Below are positions 26,754 to 35,578 of a stretch of DNA of 64,000 nt, one piece after another. Under the pieces are notes generated by a model. That model was not told the DNA's origin, did no database searches, and worked only from the letters and a program-made list of their open reading frames with translations. The stretch covers positions 28,981 to 92,980 of the forward strand of contig JARIBI010000035.1 of NCBI GenBank assembly GCA_029257435.1, in the 5' to 3' direction. Position 1 is the first letter of the stretch. Every line of letters starts with the position of its first letter. The stretch is from Sporosarcina sp. Lineage in GTDB: Bacteria > Bacillota > Bacilli > Bacillales_A > Planococcaceae. The position numbers were made by a program, and so were the translations under genes.

Positions 26754-28022
26754 CTATTGTGGAAGGACAGATAAGTCAAATTTCTCACCTTTATAAGCAT
26801 CCCAGTACCACAAGTTGAACTTAGGCTTTAGGTTGGAAAAATGCTCGATCTTAATTCCACGCTGTATATGATAATCCTCTACACTTTCAGACATTCCAAA
26901 AACCTCGATAATTGTTTTTGGAGTAGTATCTATTAATAAGCCATCCGGTACAAAACCATTCCATGACGTATAGCTACTGGTTAAACACTTCAAAAACGGT
27001 CTTTTTTGTTTGCATAACTCTGTATATAAGATCCGCTCGTATGAACTTTCTACAGGTACACCATAAGAATTGATTGGAACTAATGCAAAACTAACAAATT
27101 GGGGTATCTTTTGATAGCCCATGTTCTTCACGAATCCGCCAGCGAAGTACGGTCCAGACAATCCACGTATAGATTTAAGTGCTTTTTCAAATGAGTTAGC
27201 GTCTACACTTAATACTTGTTTTGTGCTTTTGGTTGGATTGCGTAAAGACAAGAAGTACATATCCCCTACTAATTCTATATCTTCGTCAGTTAACAACAAC
27301 ATAGTAAACGCAGCCGACTTAGATTTGTAGTCATCTTCTATAATGCTAATTCTACCTGTTTTTTCGCCTTTATATAGTAGTTTGTTCATTGGAATATCTT
27401 TCAGCGTATATTGTTTAGCTGTAGAGTTAACGAAACGGTTGTAAACTTCCTCAGCACCGTGGGTAGGATACGTCTGTCCTTCGTAGTAAGCGAGCTTTAT
27501 GGTACGATTCCACGATTCTGTTAGCAACCGCCATAATGTCGCATAAACAGTAGGACGATTAGTAGAAATTCCTCCATTACTAGTTAGGGGCGCACTAGTT
27601 TTAGTTCCCCCGCCATTAGATTTCTTCATTTTTTCTGTTTTCTCTAAGCGATAATCTTGTCCATCAAATTTAATTTCAGTTAATCCATTTTCTTTTTTCT
27701 GAAAGCCACGTTCGTAGATACTTCCTGGAGACTGTCGTTCACTGCCTTCACCATAATAGTGACATGACTTCGCGTGAGCTTTAGAACTTATCGCTCTTAT
27801 ATAGTAACTATCCGAGTCAGTTATATGGCATAAACTCATAATAGGCTGTGGGTTGGTACAGCTGCACGTAACAAGCACCTTGTCTAATTTCACTAACTTA
27901 CGCAACGAGGCTAACTTTGTCTTTTTCACTACAGGGTCGCTTGATAACCAAAAATCATGTGTCATAAATTCTTTTCTACCATCATCATGCTGAATTATAA
28001 ATTGACCGCTATTTGTGTACAT
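26754..28022 (-). CDS. Zinc-binding, PD-(D/E)XK nuclease-like protein
   Basis: 422 residues. CSC (53-55), a further Cys and a C-terminal SCHYYG around residue 85 make an N-terminal metal site like that of CoiA-type proteins. The C-terminal third has a PD-(D/E)XK-like order: SYERILYTEL, PDGLLI and TIIEVFGM (about 378-401), then a conserved-looking His/Gln/Lys helix (YHIQRGIKIEHF). DUF1173 proteins of plasmids have a similar look. Binding or cutting of DNA is inferred. GGAG precedes ATG 28022; it shares an operon with the coiled-coil membrane protein. Confidence 0.68.
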   Translation of the reverse strand: MYTNSGQFIIQHDDGRKEFMTHDFWLSSDPVVKKTKLASLRKLVKLDKVLVTCSCTNPQPIMSLCHITDSDSYYIRAISSKAHAKSCHYYGEGSERQSPGSIYERGFQKKENGLTEIKFDGQDYRLEKTEKMKKSNGGGTKTSAPLTSNGGISTNRPTVYATLWRLLTESWNRTIKLAYYEGQTYPTHGAEEVYNRFVNSTAKQYTLKDIPMNKLLYKGEKTGRISIIEDDYKSKSAAFTMLLLTDEDIELVGDMYFLSLRNPTKSTKQVLSVDANSFEKALKSIRGLSGPYFAGGFVKNMGYQKIPQFVSFALVPINSYGVPVESSYERILYTELCKQKRPFLKCLTSSYTSWNGFVPDGLLIDTTPKTIIEVFGMSESVEDYHIQRGIKIEHFSNLKPKFNLWYWDAYKGEKFDLSVLPQ

Positions 28023-28133
28023 ATCAAATCAACTCCAGTTTAAAGTTTATCTATTTGCTTACCCCTACTGTATGTGATCAAGTTTCATCAATAAAAATCT
28101 GTTTCTGACTTGTTTTCGTCTTTTACTCGGTAC

Positions 28134-28529
28134 TTAAGCGAAGACACCAACAACTAAACCTACTATGGATGTAACGAATAAAAAAAGTGAGCCGAATAGA
28201 TATTTAGCCCACCTCTGAGGATGACCAGGAGGTCCACAGGCGGCTACGTTGCCCGCTGAAAAAATCGTTGTAATAAGGAAAACAATGGAGCTGAGTAAAG
28301 AGGTCTTAGATAAAAGTTCTGTGTCCCCATAGATGATGCCGTGATAAATCTCAACGCTGGCAGTGAAAACAAATACAACAACGGCAATCCACATGAAAAC
28401 CCGGAGACAAGTTGCAAGTATATTCAAGACCCTTTCCCTATTAGTTTCGGAAATGTTTTCAAAATAAAGTGATCCCATCCCAGAAACTATTGAAGCTAGT
28501 ATCGAAATCAGTGGTATAGTAATATTCAT
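28134..28529 (-). CDS. Four-helix membrane protein
   Basis: 131 residues with four hydrophobic segments (about 1-20, 38-62, 78-95 and 108-130) and little else. An acidic ISETNRE loop follows the first helix. The ribosome site before ATG 28529 is weak (GCAGGG). No family recognised. Confidence 0.65.
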   Translation of the reverse strand: MNITIPLISILASIVSGMGSLYFENISETNRERVLNILATCLRVFMWIAVVVFVFTASVEIYHGIIYGDTELLSKTSLLSSIVFLITTIFSAGNVAACGPPGHPQRWAKYLFGSLFLFVTSIVGLVVGVFA

Positions 28530-28703
28530 TTCATATCCCTGCCTTGGCTATTTAAATTGGTGGTGTTACTTTAACTACTTCATTAATTTAGATATCTCAT
28601 CTGCTTCGTTTCTATCAAATAGATCAACTAGTGAAAATGTAAAGGTTGGGTATGTAAACGGTCAATATAAATGCATAAAGTTGTGATTCTACCTATAAAA
28701 TCT

Positions 28704-28850
28704 TTAAAATAACATTTGATAGAATCTCCACAAAGTGAACAGCGTAACCGCCATACCAATAATTTTAAATATGAAGTTTCGTGCAAACGAAAAGAGTTTC
28801 CAAAGTATAAAGATCCCGATACCGAAAATTAATATGGACTGCCAGGACAT
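28704..28850 (-). CDS. 48-residue membrane peptide, coupled to upstream gene
   Basis: The frame starts at ATG 28850 inside the TAATG that ends the previous gene, a typical coupled start. The product (MSWQSILIFGIGIFILWKLF..., ending WRFYQMLF) is almost entirely hydrophobic with two helices broken by SFARNF. It is the last gene of the DUF2187 operon. Function unknown; size and nature would suit a small membrane regulator or a toxin-like peptide. Confidence 0.6.
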   Translation of the reverse strand: MSWQSILIFGIGIFILWKLFSFARNFIFKIIGMAVTLFTLWRFYQMLF

Positions 28851-29254
28851 TAGGACTCACACCATTCTGTTTCTAAATTTGACGCTAATGGATTTGCCTT
28901 GCTGTGCCAATCGGCTTGATACAGTTCGTGTTCATCTTGAATCCATTTAAGTAAACAACTGATTAGCGCTGCCTTATACTTATTTTTAAAGATGCCAATA
29001 AATTTTGGCGGAAGTTTAATCGACATAGGTTCATTCAGCGTTACGGTGCAGTGGTTTTCCTGTTCCGGAAAAGGAGAAATAAACGGTATATAAGGATTAT
29101 TGAGCGTAAACCAGCTCGTATTACTTTGGATGAATGAAGGATAGCGTTGGATGCGTGACGCTAGGTACTGCAGAAACTGGCCCTCCTCAACAACTATTTG
29201 TAACGTGATGTATTCGGGGTTACTTTCTTCTAAGACAGATTCAACAAACATCAT
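28850..29254 (-). CDS. Hypothetical protein
   Basis: 134 residues, no recognised family. It begins in the ATGA that ends the DUF2187 gene and ends in a TAATG shared with the membrane peptide, so all three are translationally linked. The protein is soluble with several aromatic and Pro residues (NNPYIPFISPFPEQ) and a Trp/Cys-containing C-terminus. Confidence 0.72.
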   Translation of the reverse strand: MMFVESVLEESNPEYITLQIVVEEGQFLQYLASRIQRYPSFIQSNTSWFTLNNPYIPFISPFPEQENHCTVTLNEPMSIKLPPKFIGIFKNKYKAALISCLLKWIQDEHELYQADWHSKANPLASNLETEWCES

Positions 29255-29463
29255 GCGCCAACCACTGTATAGTTCTTGTGATTAACAACGGTTAGCGAGT
29301 TTTCCAGGAATAAAAGCTCTTGGTTCTCTTTTGATACTTCCACTAGTACGGTGTTGACTCTCACTAGTTGTACAATCCCGGTAACGACTTTGGATTGTCT
29401 TGTGAAAGTAACTTCCGTGCCAAGTTCAATCGACGGGATATCTTTCTGTTTTGTATTAAACAC
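29251..29463 (-). CDS. DUF2187-family small protein
   Basis: 70 residues from GTG 29463 (AAGGAG 10 bases upstream). ELGTEVTFTRQSKVVTGIVQ and the ending SLTVVNHKNYTVV match DUF2187, a small KOW/SH3-like fold found in Bacillales genomes and plasmids; nucleic-acid binding is possible. It is the first gene of a three-gene operon preceded by a promoter and hairpin terminator. Confidence 0.8.
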   Translation of the reverse strand: MFNTKQKDIPSIELGTEVTFTRQSKVVTGIVQLVRVNTVLVEVSKENQELLFLENSLTVVNHKNYTVVGA

Positions 29464-29489
29464 TTGCGAACATCTCCTTATAACCAATT

Positions 29490-29538
29490 AAAAGCACCCT
29501 GAACACACGCGAGTTATTCCGCATGTGTCCAGGGTGCT
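29490..29538 (-). terminator. Leader attenuator of the DUF2187 operon
   Basis: On the minus strand AGCACCCTGGACACA pairs with TGTGTTCAGGGTGCT and TTTTAATT follows. It ends about 20 bases before the ribosome site. An extended -10 box (TG-T-TACAAT) with TTGATT 18 bases before it lies upstream, so the hairpin is between promoter and gene. Confidence 0.65.
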
Positions 29539-29602
29539 CCTGTCGTGGTAATGTAATTAGCTTCATTGTAACATGCAAGTTGTATATGAATCAATTAGGT
29601 CT

Positions 29603-29770
29603 TCAGTTCTCGTCTTTAAAGGCTTTCCACGTACTAGGTTCGATAGATTCTACATATTCGTCGAAGCACGCCTCACAGTATGTCAGGTTCTCCCACGGAA
29701 CACGGACGTCATTCTTCCCTATTTTGTTGTGACAGACATTGCAAATGTATAGTTCATAAATGGTCGCCAT
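29603..29770 (-). CDS. Small zinc-ribbon protein
   Basis: 55 residues from ATG 29770 (AAAGGAG 8 bases upstream). CNVC and CEAC (about residues 10-13 and 31-34) form a four-Cys zinc site. The rest is acidic. Such small ribbons are common on phages and plasmids and often bind nucleic acid or proteins. It follows the HTH gene by 43 bases in the same direction. Confidence 0.72.
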   Translation of the reverse strand: MATIYELYICNVCHNKIGKNDVRVPWENLTYCEACFDEYVESIEPSTWKAFKDEN

Positions 29771-29812
29771 TGTAACTTCTCCTTTGGTAGCCCTGTTCAT
29801 AATTAGAGCGTA

Positions 29813-30781
29813 CTATCTTAGTTTTTCATCTAATACTGATTCTACATAACCACTCATGGATATGTTTTCTCGCTTTGCTGCTTTACGTAACAACTTCATC
29901 AGATCCTCGGGTAAATCCAACATAAAGTTTTGTGAACCACTCACTAATGTCCACTCTTCTCCGTCTACTTGTACCTTACCCGCATGAATGTATTTTTCGA
30001 TTGTAGCTAGTGAAAGTGATTCTGGAAGTGGCGCGGATACTTGTCTTACCCCACTTTTGATAGAAAATTCAATATATAGGTCTTGCTCACGCAGGCGGAC
30101 ATTTTCAACTCCCCAATGTTCATATGCGAAATCTAGTAAATCAAAGGATTCGTTCGAATCTTTAGGTAAGATGAAATCGACATAGCCTTTCACTGCAATG
30201 TTTTTTTGATGAATCAAGTAGGTCGGAATATACCTATACTCTGAAATCCCTGTGGTATAGGGTATAAAAGTTCTGGATTGATGATAAAATCCCCAATCAG
30301 ACTTTTCATTCCGCATGACACGTATATCCTGTCCGTTCGGTGTAGTAAAGCGCTGGAATAAGGCAATGTCATAATGGTAGTTAAAGAATTCTGCAGAAGT
30401 TCCCCTTTTAGGTAACGATTTTTTGAGCTCATTATGAATCGTTTCGATAAGTTCTTCAGGAATAGAGATCCCGGTTCGTTCGTCTCCGATTGGGAACTCA
30501 TTAACGGGAAGATTATTCTCTCGGATAATGTTGTACACCTTAGATACAGGCACTTTTAATTGCCTAGCAAGACTTGAAGGACGAATGCCGTCAGGTCTAT
30601 TCTCTTGTAGTTTTCCATGGAGAGCATCTACTTCTTCTTTAAGATATCTAGCTTCCCGTATGTTCGTGTTAGGATCTTCGATTTTCGACAACTTCCCTTG
30701 TTTAGCCCAGTGATAGACCGTCCCTAAAGAAATACCAAGCTTTTCAGCGACTTCATTCTTTGTGTACCAGTCTTTACTCAT
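29813..30781 (-). CDS. Helix-turn-helix regulator with C-terminal RHH-like domain
   Basis: 322 residues. Residues 5-50 (YTKNEVAEKLGISLGTVYHW...) are a MerR/excisionase-type winged helix, and residues about 65-90 (IRPSSLARQLKVPVSKVYNI) form a second helix-turn-helix. The C-terminus (DLPEDLMKLLRKAAKRENIS) looks like a ribbon-helix-helix or Arc-like unit. The middle is unrecognised. Two or three DNA-binding units suggest a regulator of the plasmid or a partition-type protein. AGGAGAG precedes ATG 30781. Confidence 0.72.
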   Translation of the reverse strand: MSKDWYTKNEVAEKLGISLGTVYHWAKQGKLSKIEDPNTNIREARYLKEEVDALHGKLQENRPDGIRPSSLARQLKVPVSKVYNIIRENNLPVNEFPIGDERTGISIPEELIETIHNELKKSLPKRGTSAEFFNYHYDIALFQRFTTPNGQDIRVMRNEKSDWGFYHQSRTFIPYTTGISEYRYIPTYLIHQKNIAVKGYVDFILPKDSNESFDLLDFAYEHWGVENVRLREQDLYIEFSIKSGVRQVSAPLPESLSLATIEKYIHAGKVQVDGEEWTLVSGSQNFMLDLPEDLMKLLRKAAKRENISMSGYVESVLDEKLR

Positions 30782-30895
30782 TATTCAACTCTCCTATTCT
30801 ATCAAGTGGATTTCCGTTAGGTAGAAATGTATCAATCAAGTTCACATTACATTTAAAGCTTCTTTAATATATGAGGTATAACCAATGTGTTAAAA

Positions 30896-31828
30896 TTACT
30901 CACCGACCATACCATCACCATCAGCATCGTACATATATGGATATAACCAGTGGTCACTCGTTATTGGCATATTAAAACCTGCTGCTTTTGCCTCTTTAAT
31001 TGTCACCTGTCCATTACCGTTCGTATCCACGCTAGAAATATCGTTTTTTGTTTTTTTGGATGTTGAATCTGAAGGCTTAGTACCAGTTAAACCGAGGGAT
31101 GCATTTATTTCGTCAGGATTCCCATTGACAAACGAATCAACAATCACGTTCCCCTTTACTGTATAGGTATACTGGTAGTTTGAAGGAATCTGCGTTTCTG
31201 TGTTTGGGTATGTGATAATTGCTTCAAAATTAGTAGCTCCACCAGCGGTACGGATTACCTTCTCCATGTAGGCCTGATCACCGTGTCGATTGAGCGTACT
31301 ATCTTGCGGGGTAATGTTATAAGCATTCGATACCCCTCCTAGAGAATCTGCAATTACATGTCCTTCATCCAAATTAGGGCTCTCGACACCAGGAACCTTT
31401 GCCTCATCCGGATAGTATCTGCCAGAAGATAGTACTGGTTCGTTATTGTCGTCCTGTAGAATGACTTTGTCCGCAAGAACACGTACTAGTTGTCCGTGTT
31501 CATTCGTAAAAGCCCAATATTCACGGTCTCCGAAACCAATGTCAACGACGACATTCGGTTCACGATATCCAGACAAATCACCGCCATCAACTTCGATATG
31601 TTTGTAACCGGAGAACCGTTCATTATTTGATTTAGTTGGTGTTTCCTCTACTACTGGTAAATTAGCAACCGTTTTGATTGTTTTTTCCTCTTTACTACTA
31701 TCGTTTGTTTCGTTTACTTCCTGTGGAGCTGTTTGCGTATTTGCAGTAGATGCGTCTTCTGGGTTGGTACAACCAACAATAAAGATGGTCATTAAGAATA
31801 AGTTTAACAAAATCATTTTCTTTTTCAT
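30896..31828 (-). CDS. Surface lipoprotein nuclease with calcium-binding tail
   Basis: 310 residues from ATG 31828 (GGGAGAG upstream). Lipobox FIVGC puts the lipidated Cys at 20. A linker to about residue 65 is followed by a DNA/RNA non-specific endonuclease domain with DEGHVIADSLGG (about 150-161; the usual motif is DRGHL) and ITPQDSTLNRHGDQAYMEK. The C-terminus has two EF-hand-like loops, DTNGNGQVTIKEA and DADGDGMVGE, as in dockerin/Excalibur units. It would sit outside the cell and cut DNA, either for nutrient use or against free DNA. Confidence 0.85.
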   Translation of the reverse strand: MKKKMILLNLFLMTIFIVGCTNPEDASTANTQTAPQEVNETNDSSKEEKTIKTVANLPVVEETPTKSNNERFSGYKHIEVDGGDLSGYREPNVVVDIGFGDREYWAFTNEHGQLVRVLADKVILQDDNNEPVLSSGRYYPDEAKVPGVESPNLDEGHVIADSLGGVSNAYNITPQDSTLNRHGDQAYMEKVIRTAGGATNFEAIITYPNTETQIPSNYQYTYTVKGNVIVDSFVNGNPDEINASLGLTGTKPSDSTSKKTKNDISSVDTNGNGQVTIKEAKAAGFNMPITSDHWLYPYMYDADGDGMVGE

Positions 31829-31829
31829 T

Positions 31830-32342
31830 TTAAGACTCTCCCGTAGTAGTTTCATATTGTTCATGATTAATAGCTTTGATATGTTGGTTCGTAAACGGAA
31901 CGAGTCGGATCATTGTATCTGTCAGGAGTGGCGGATAGTAAGAAGACATAATAGACTCATGCAGCTTGATGTAAATTGCATCAACAAGTCGGTCTGAAAG
32001 AACTGCGTGAAGCAAAACGTCTGTTTCTCGTGTGGCGGCCATGTATTCGACTTCCGAAAGACACAGTATGATGTTTTGCAGCCCATGTAACTTCGCTTCA
32101 AGATAGTAAAGAATATCAGGGTATGTAAGAACGAGTTTTTCTACCCACGCTCTAATTTCCTCAATTTCAAAAATCTCACGCGGATCTGAATTATACCCGT
32201 CGAAAATCAGATGTAGCGTATCGTGATGCTGTAATGGTTCTACACGCACATATTCGAGTACTTTCTCCAATTTTGATAAGTTAAGCTGCTGGATATCAGA
32301 ATACTTATCCACCTCAATAATTAAAAGCTCCTTTGTATTCAA
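31830..32342 (-). CDS. Hypothetical protein
   Basis: 170 residues, TTG start at 32342, with GGGAAAGGGTGT upstream, the same unusual site that precedes several replication and recombination genes. Mostly helical, acidic; no motif recognised. It ends two bases before the nuclease start, so the two are co-transcribed. Confidence 0.72.
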   Translation of the reverse strand: MNTKELLIIEVDKYSDIQQLNLSKLEKVLEYVRVEPLQHHDTLHLIFDGYNSDPREIFEIEEIRAWVEKLVLTYPDILYYLEAKLHGLQNIILCLSEVEYMAATRETDVLLHAVLSDRLVDAIYIKLHESIMSSYYPPLLTDTMIRLVPFTNQHIKAINHEQYETTTGES

Positions 32343-32853
32343 ATCAATACACCCTTTCCCTTTGTTTCACTTTCGGATTGTTCTCCCCTTTTGTACAAAT
32401 CGATAAGCGTCCTATTCAACTATGTTAGAAAATGAGTTTCAGTTTCTGAAAATAAGTTTACTATGGTTGGGCTTAATCGACAATTCTCCTTCCCTTGCAT
32501 TTTGAGAGATTTATCAATTCGAGCTCAGTGAAGTATTTGTTACGAAAACCGAAGTAGTCATGATGGATTTCCAAAACAACCTAAAACAAAATGAAACCTA
32601 CCTCTCCGTATTCTCGATAAATACATAGTATCATGTATATTAATTTTATACAACATAATATGTTTTTAAATGACTATAGACAATGAAACATATTATTAGA
32701 CTATAAACAAAGGGACTCTTTTTTTATATTAGTCTAGTATTGTGGTAATATAGATAGATATTCAATAGGAATACATGAGTCTTGTTTTACGAAATTCAAT
32801 ATGTATCTGCATATGAGTTGTAGTTTATATTCTACTTGGAGGTGTGCATCTCA
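32343..32853. other. Intergenic region before the integrase
   Basis: 511 AT-rich bases with no supported gene. AATATGTTT (near 32646) and AAACATATT (near 32686) form an inverted repeat, and a second ATTAGACTATA/TATTAGTCTAG pair follows. The integrase promoter and perhaps its binding sites must lie here, but no confident -35/-10 pair was found. Confidence 0.5.
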
Positions 32854-33999
32854 ATGAATAATGTAGTCGAAGTAAAAGGACTGCAAGTCCGTGAATTAAA
32901 AAACGAGTTAGAAACGATTGATTCGCTTCTTGAACTTCAACTTCGATTAGATGAATCGGAGAAATTCGGAAAACCTAAGTTTCATGATTTCTCCGATACA
33001 GATATGATGAAATGGTTTTTGCACGAAAGACAACACTTAAATGAAAAGAATGATCGGTCCAATAGAACAATTGCCGAGTATCAACGAGAATTAATTTTAT
33101 TTGTAGAACAGCTGCTAGAGCATAGTTTAGAAATCGGTGTAGATGTAGACTATATAATAGAAGGTTCTCTGTTCAAATCACTCCAACCTCGTCATTTACG
33201 TAGGTATCAAGAGTGGTTAAAGACGGCCAGCCCATACGTTTTGTCGAAGGGCTCCTACTCTGCAGCAACGCTAGAAAGAAAAACAACGATTATTAAAGCT
33301 TTTTTTACGTTCTTATCCGACAAAGGCTATATAAAAGAACCAATTCATAAGGACTTGAAGATTGCCTCGGTTCGTGCAGATGATCGGCCAAACCGCGATA
33401 TGGGTCCAGTCGAAGTAATTCATCTATTGGATGCGTTCAAAGAAGCTGGTCATACGGTCATGTTTTCTATAGTTCATGTATTAACCACTACCGGTATCCG
33501 AAATGAAGAGTTTTGTCGGCTGCGGGTGAATGACTTGAAAATTGATACCATAGCTGGCGGTTACTATCTTGAAGTATTGGGGAAAGGAAATAAGCGACGT
33601 TCTATACCGCTAAAAGATAAAGTGGTTCAAAGTATCCGCGATTATCGTGCAGCAAGGGGCGTTGCTTGGATCACAGAGTCAGAGGTAAATGACACGCTGT
33701 TCCCTACAAGTACAGGAAACTCTTTTTCTCCCTCTTATTTTTCACAGTATGTAAAACGAGAAATTCAGAAAGTACCAGGACTACCATCTCGTGATATAGA
33801 ATTAAAGATTACCCCTCACGTATTCCGTCACGCGTTTGCTATAATATCTAAGGTAAATGGTGTAGAACTCTACGACATTATGAGGTCGTTGGGACACGAG
33901 AAGATAGAGACGACTATGATATATCTAGAGAAGATATTTGAAAAGGAACGCCACGCGATTCATTCATGGAAACCAGGCGTGTTAGGAGAGTATTTGTGA
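32854..33999 (+). CDS. Tyrosine recombinase / integrase
   Basis: 381 residues from ATG 32854, 9 bases after GGAGGTG. Core-binding domain (TIAEYQRELILFVEQLLEH) and catalytic domain with Arg in TGIRNEEF, a conserved Lys in GKGNKRRS, HVFRH, LGHE and Tyr in MIYLEK. It is a XerC/D-type phage/plasmid integrase. With the XerS-like enzyme on the other strand it brackets about 10 kb of accessory genes. It may also resolve plasmid multimers. Confidence 0.92.
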   Translation: MNNVVEVKGLQVRELKNELETIDSLLELQLRLDESEKFGKPKFHDFSDTDMMKWFLHERQHLNEKNDRSNRTIAEYQRELILFVEQLLEHSLEIGVDVDYIIEGSLFKSLQPRHLRRYQEWLKTASPYVLSKGSYSAATLERKTTIIKAFFTFLSDKGYIKEPIHKDLKIASVRADDRPNRDMGPVEVIHLLDAFKEAGHTVMFSIVHVLTTTGIRNEEFCRLRVNDLKIDTIAGGYYLEVLGKGNKRRSIPLKDKVVQSIRDYRAARGVAWITESEVNDTLFPTSTGNSFSPSYFSQYVKREIQKVPGLPSRDIELKITPHVFRHAFAIISKVNGVELYDIMRSLGHEKIETTMIYLEKIFEKERHAIHSWKPGVLGEYL

Positions 34000-34046
34000 G
34001 TGAATCTCAAGAAGTTAAAGATATACAAACTAAGGGGGCGTTGGCC

Positions 34047-34493
34047 ATGAGAACAGAAGAAGTAAAAAATCTAATGGATGCTTTAAATACAAGCATTCAA
34101 GTTGTATTGCAAATGACCAACTATGATAAGCATGGGGAATTAAATTTAGATTTAAACCCCGATGATCCAAATGACCAGTTTTTAAAGGAGCAATATGTGG
34201 CTTTACTTGAACAGCTTACAGACACTCATGCAGCAATTAATTACTTGCAGCAACCTATTGCTGAGGAAGGAAACCTTTCTCGAAATCGGAATGGGCGTTT
34301 TGAATTAAACGATTCACACGAATTAAGCTCAGGCAGCCCACTTGAATTCCTCCATTATGATGATTTTGACGACTGTTATAAGTGGATTGCTTCACGTATT
34401 GAACATAGCACCGACTATTACATAGTTGGATACAAGGAACTGTTATTAGAAGGCTTGAAAGTACGAGTGCGAAAAAATTCTTCCTGGTTATAA
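34047..34493 (+). CDS. DUF5348-family protein
   Basis: 148 residues from ATG 34047, which follows AAGGGGG; the open frame from 33966 overlaps the integrase without a ribosome site. NGRFELNDSHELSSGSPLEFL and KWIASRIEHSTDYYIVGY match DUF5348, a family of small proteins on Bacillota plasmids and phages with no known role. It sits directly after the integrase and probably shares its transcript. A terminator follows. Confidence 0.78.
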   Translation: MRTEEVKNLMDALNTSIQVVLQMTNYDKHGELNLDLNPDDPNDQFLKEQYVALLEQLTDTHAAINYLQQPIAEEGNLSRNRNGRFELNDSHELSSGSPLEFLHYDDFDDCYKWIASRIEHSTDYYIVGYKELLLEGLKVRVRKNSSWL

Positions 34494-34501
34494 ACGTGTG
34501 A

Positions 34502-34534
34502 GAGCAACATTCCTATGTGAATGTTGCTCCTTTT
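34502..34534. terminator. Terminator after the integrase unit
   Basis: GAGCAACATTC pairs with GAATGTTGCTC over a six-base loop, then CTTTT. It also lies downstream of the converging YolD-like gene. Confidence 0.85.
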
Positions 34535-34541
34535 CTACGTA

Positions 34542-34880
34542 TTAATCCATATGTTGAACGGATATGATTTCCCCTGCGGGTATACGCTCGATACCGAATG
34601 GATCTTCTAGCAAAACAAGCGATAGTCTAGGATCCAAATGCTCTACAGTTCCACGGAAAGAAACTACCTTTCCATCCCTCCAGATTTGAATAAGAGTTTG
34701 ACACTTCCGTTGTTTTGCACGACTGAGTTCTTCATGTATGGTTTCCAGATCCCATTCGGATAGTTCAGTACGCTTAGTGTACGTGTCTTCCTTTTGCCAT
34801 TCTCTTAATAACTGCAGGTGTTCCGGTAGCATTAAAGCGGTCCACTTTTTTCTCCCTCTGTCTCTGAGATGTTCTTGCAT
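34542..34880 (-). CDS. YolD-like protein
   Basis: 112 residues. DRGRKKWTALMLPEHLQLLREW is the typical start of YolD-family proteins, which in Bacillus phages and chromosomes lie beside UvrX/YqjW, a Y-family DNA polymerase, and are believed to be SOS-linked. AAAGGCGTG precedes ATG 34880. No Y-family polymerase is present within the window. The gene is third in a three-gene operon. Confidence 0.88.
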   Translation of the reverse strand: MQEHLRDRGRKKWTALMLPEHLQLLREWQKEDTYTKRTELSEWDLETIHEELSRAKQRKCQTLIQIWRDGKVVSFRGTVEHLDPRLSLVLLEDPFGIERIPAGEIISVQHMD

Positions 34881-34912
34881 ACTATTTCACGCCTTTCTTC
34901 TTTTATATGGCT

Positions 34913-35287
34913 CTAAATGCTTCTGTCAGCGCCTAAATATAAACTTAACAACTCTTCAGAACGATTTCTGAGTCGATAATTCATATATCGTCTTTCATAT
35001 TCGTTGGCTCCTTCGATGAATATGTACGTAGTGAACGTACCGTCGTTAGCCCCTTTAATTAATTGCAACTGATGTTCTTTAAAATAAATATGTGTGTTTT
35101 CTAATTGTTTATGGATTCGTTCATCTGCTCTTTTGATTACATTTAGATAGGGTGTCTTAAATTTGAAAGGTATTTCTTCAACTAATTTAGCATCCCGATC
35201 TAGAATGGTCAGTAGCATAGGTAAGTAAATCATATCCTCGAAGTGCTTGATATCCTCTGCAGACATAAGTTTATTGACAGCTCGCAT
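34913..35287 (-). CDS. Hypothetical protein in YolD operon
   Basis: 124 residues, no family recognised. The N-terminal half is helical (SAEDIKHFEDMIYLPMLLTIL) and the C-terminal half has strands (YFKEHQLQLIKG; FTTYIFIEG). It starts at ATG 35287, just after the stop of the small WYL-like gene, and is followed by yolD, so the three are one unit. Confidence 0.72.
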   Translation of the reverse strand: MRAVNKLMSAEDIKHFEDMIYLPMLLTILDRDAKLVEEIPFKFKTPYLNVIKRADERIHKQLENTHIYFKEHQLQLIKGANDGTFTTYIFIEGANEYERRYMNYRLRNRSEELLSLYLGADRSI

Positions 35288-35288
35288 A

Positions 35289-35510
35289 TTAGATCACATC
35301 CTGTTCTCTTTCATGTACAGGTGTGGCGGCTAATATATTATCGTATCTAAACGTTCGTTTTGCCTTTCTCAAGAAGCAGTAAGCACTTATGGATGTTGTC
35401 GATGTTGTAAGTACACGTATTCTTCTTGTACTAATCACACCTGTTCCTGAAAGGTAATAGATATCTACTAAGTTCCTATTATAAATTGAATTAGCTAAGA
35501 TGTTTTTCAT
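35289..35510 (-). CDS. Small WYL-like protein
   Basis: 73 residues from ATG 35510 (GAGGTG 6 bases upstream). VDIYYLSGTGVISTRRIRVL, then AYCFLRKAKRTFRYDNI, is like the core of a WYL domain, which binds nucleic acid or nucleotides in regulators such as PafB. Small free-standing forms are found next to yolD-type genes. It probably acts in the DNA-damage response of the plasmid; this is inferred from family and position. Confidence 0.68.
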   Translation of the reverse strand: MKNILANSIYNRNLVDIYYLSGTGVISTRRIRVLTTSTTSISAYCFLRKAKRTFRYDNILAATPVHEREQDVI

Positions 35511-35578
35511 CTTGTTCACCTCTACATACTACTATATAGAATGTATGTTCCCTTTTCAAGAAAATATTTCATACAACA

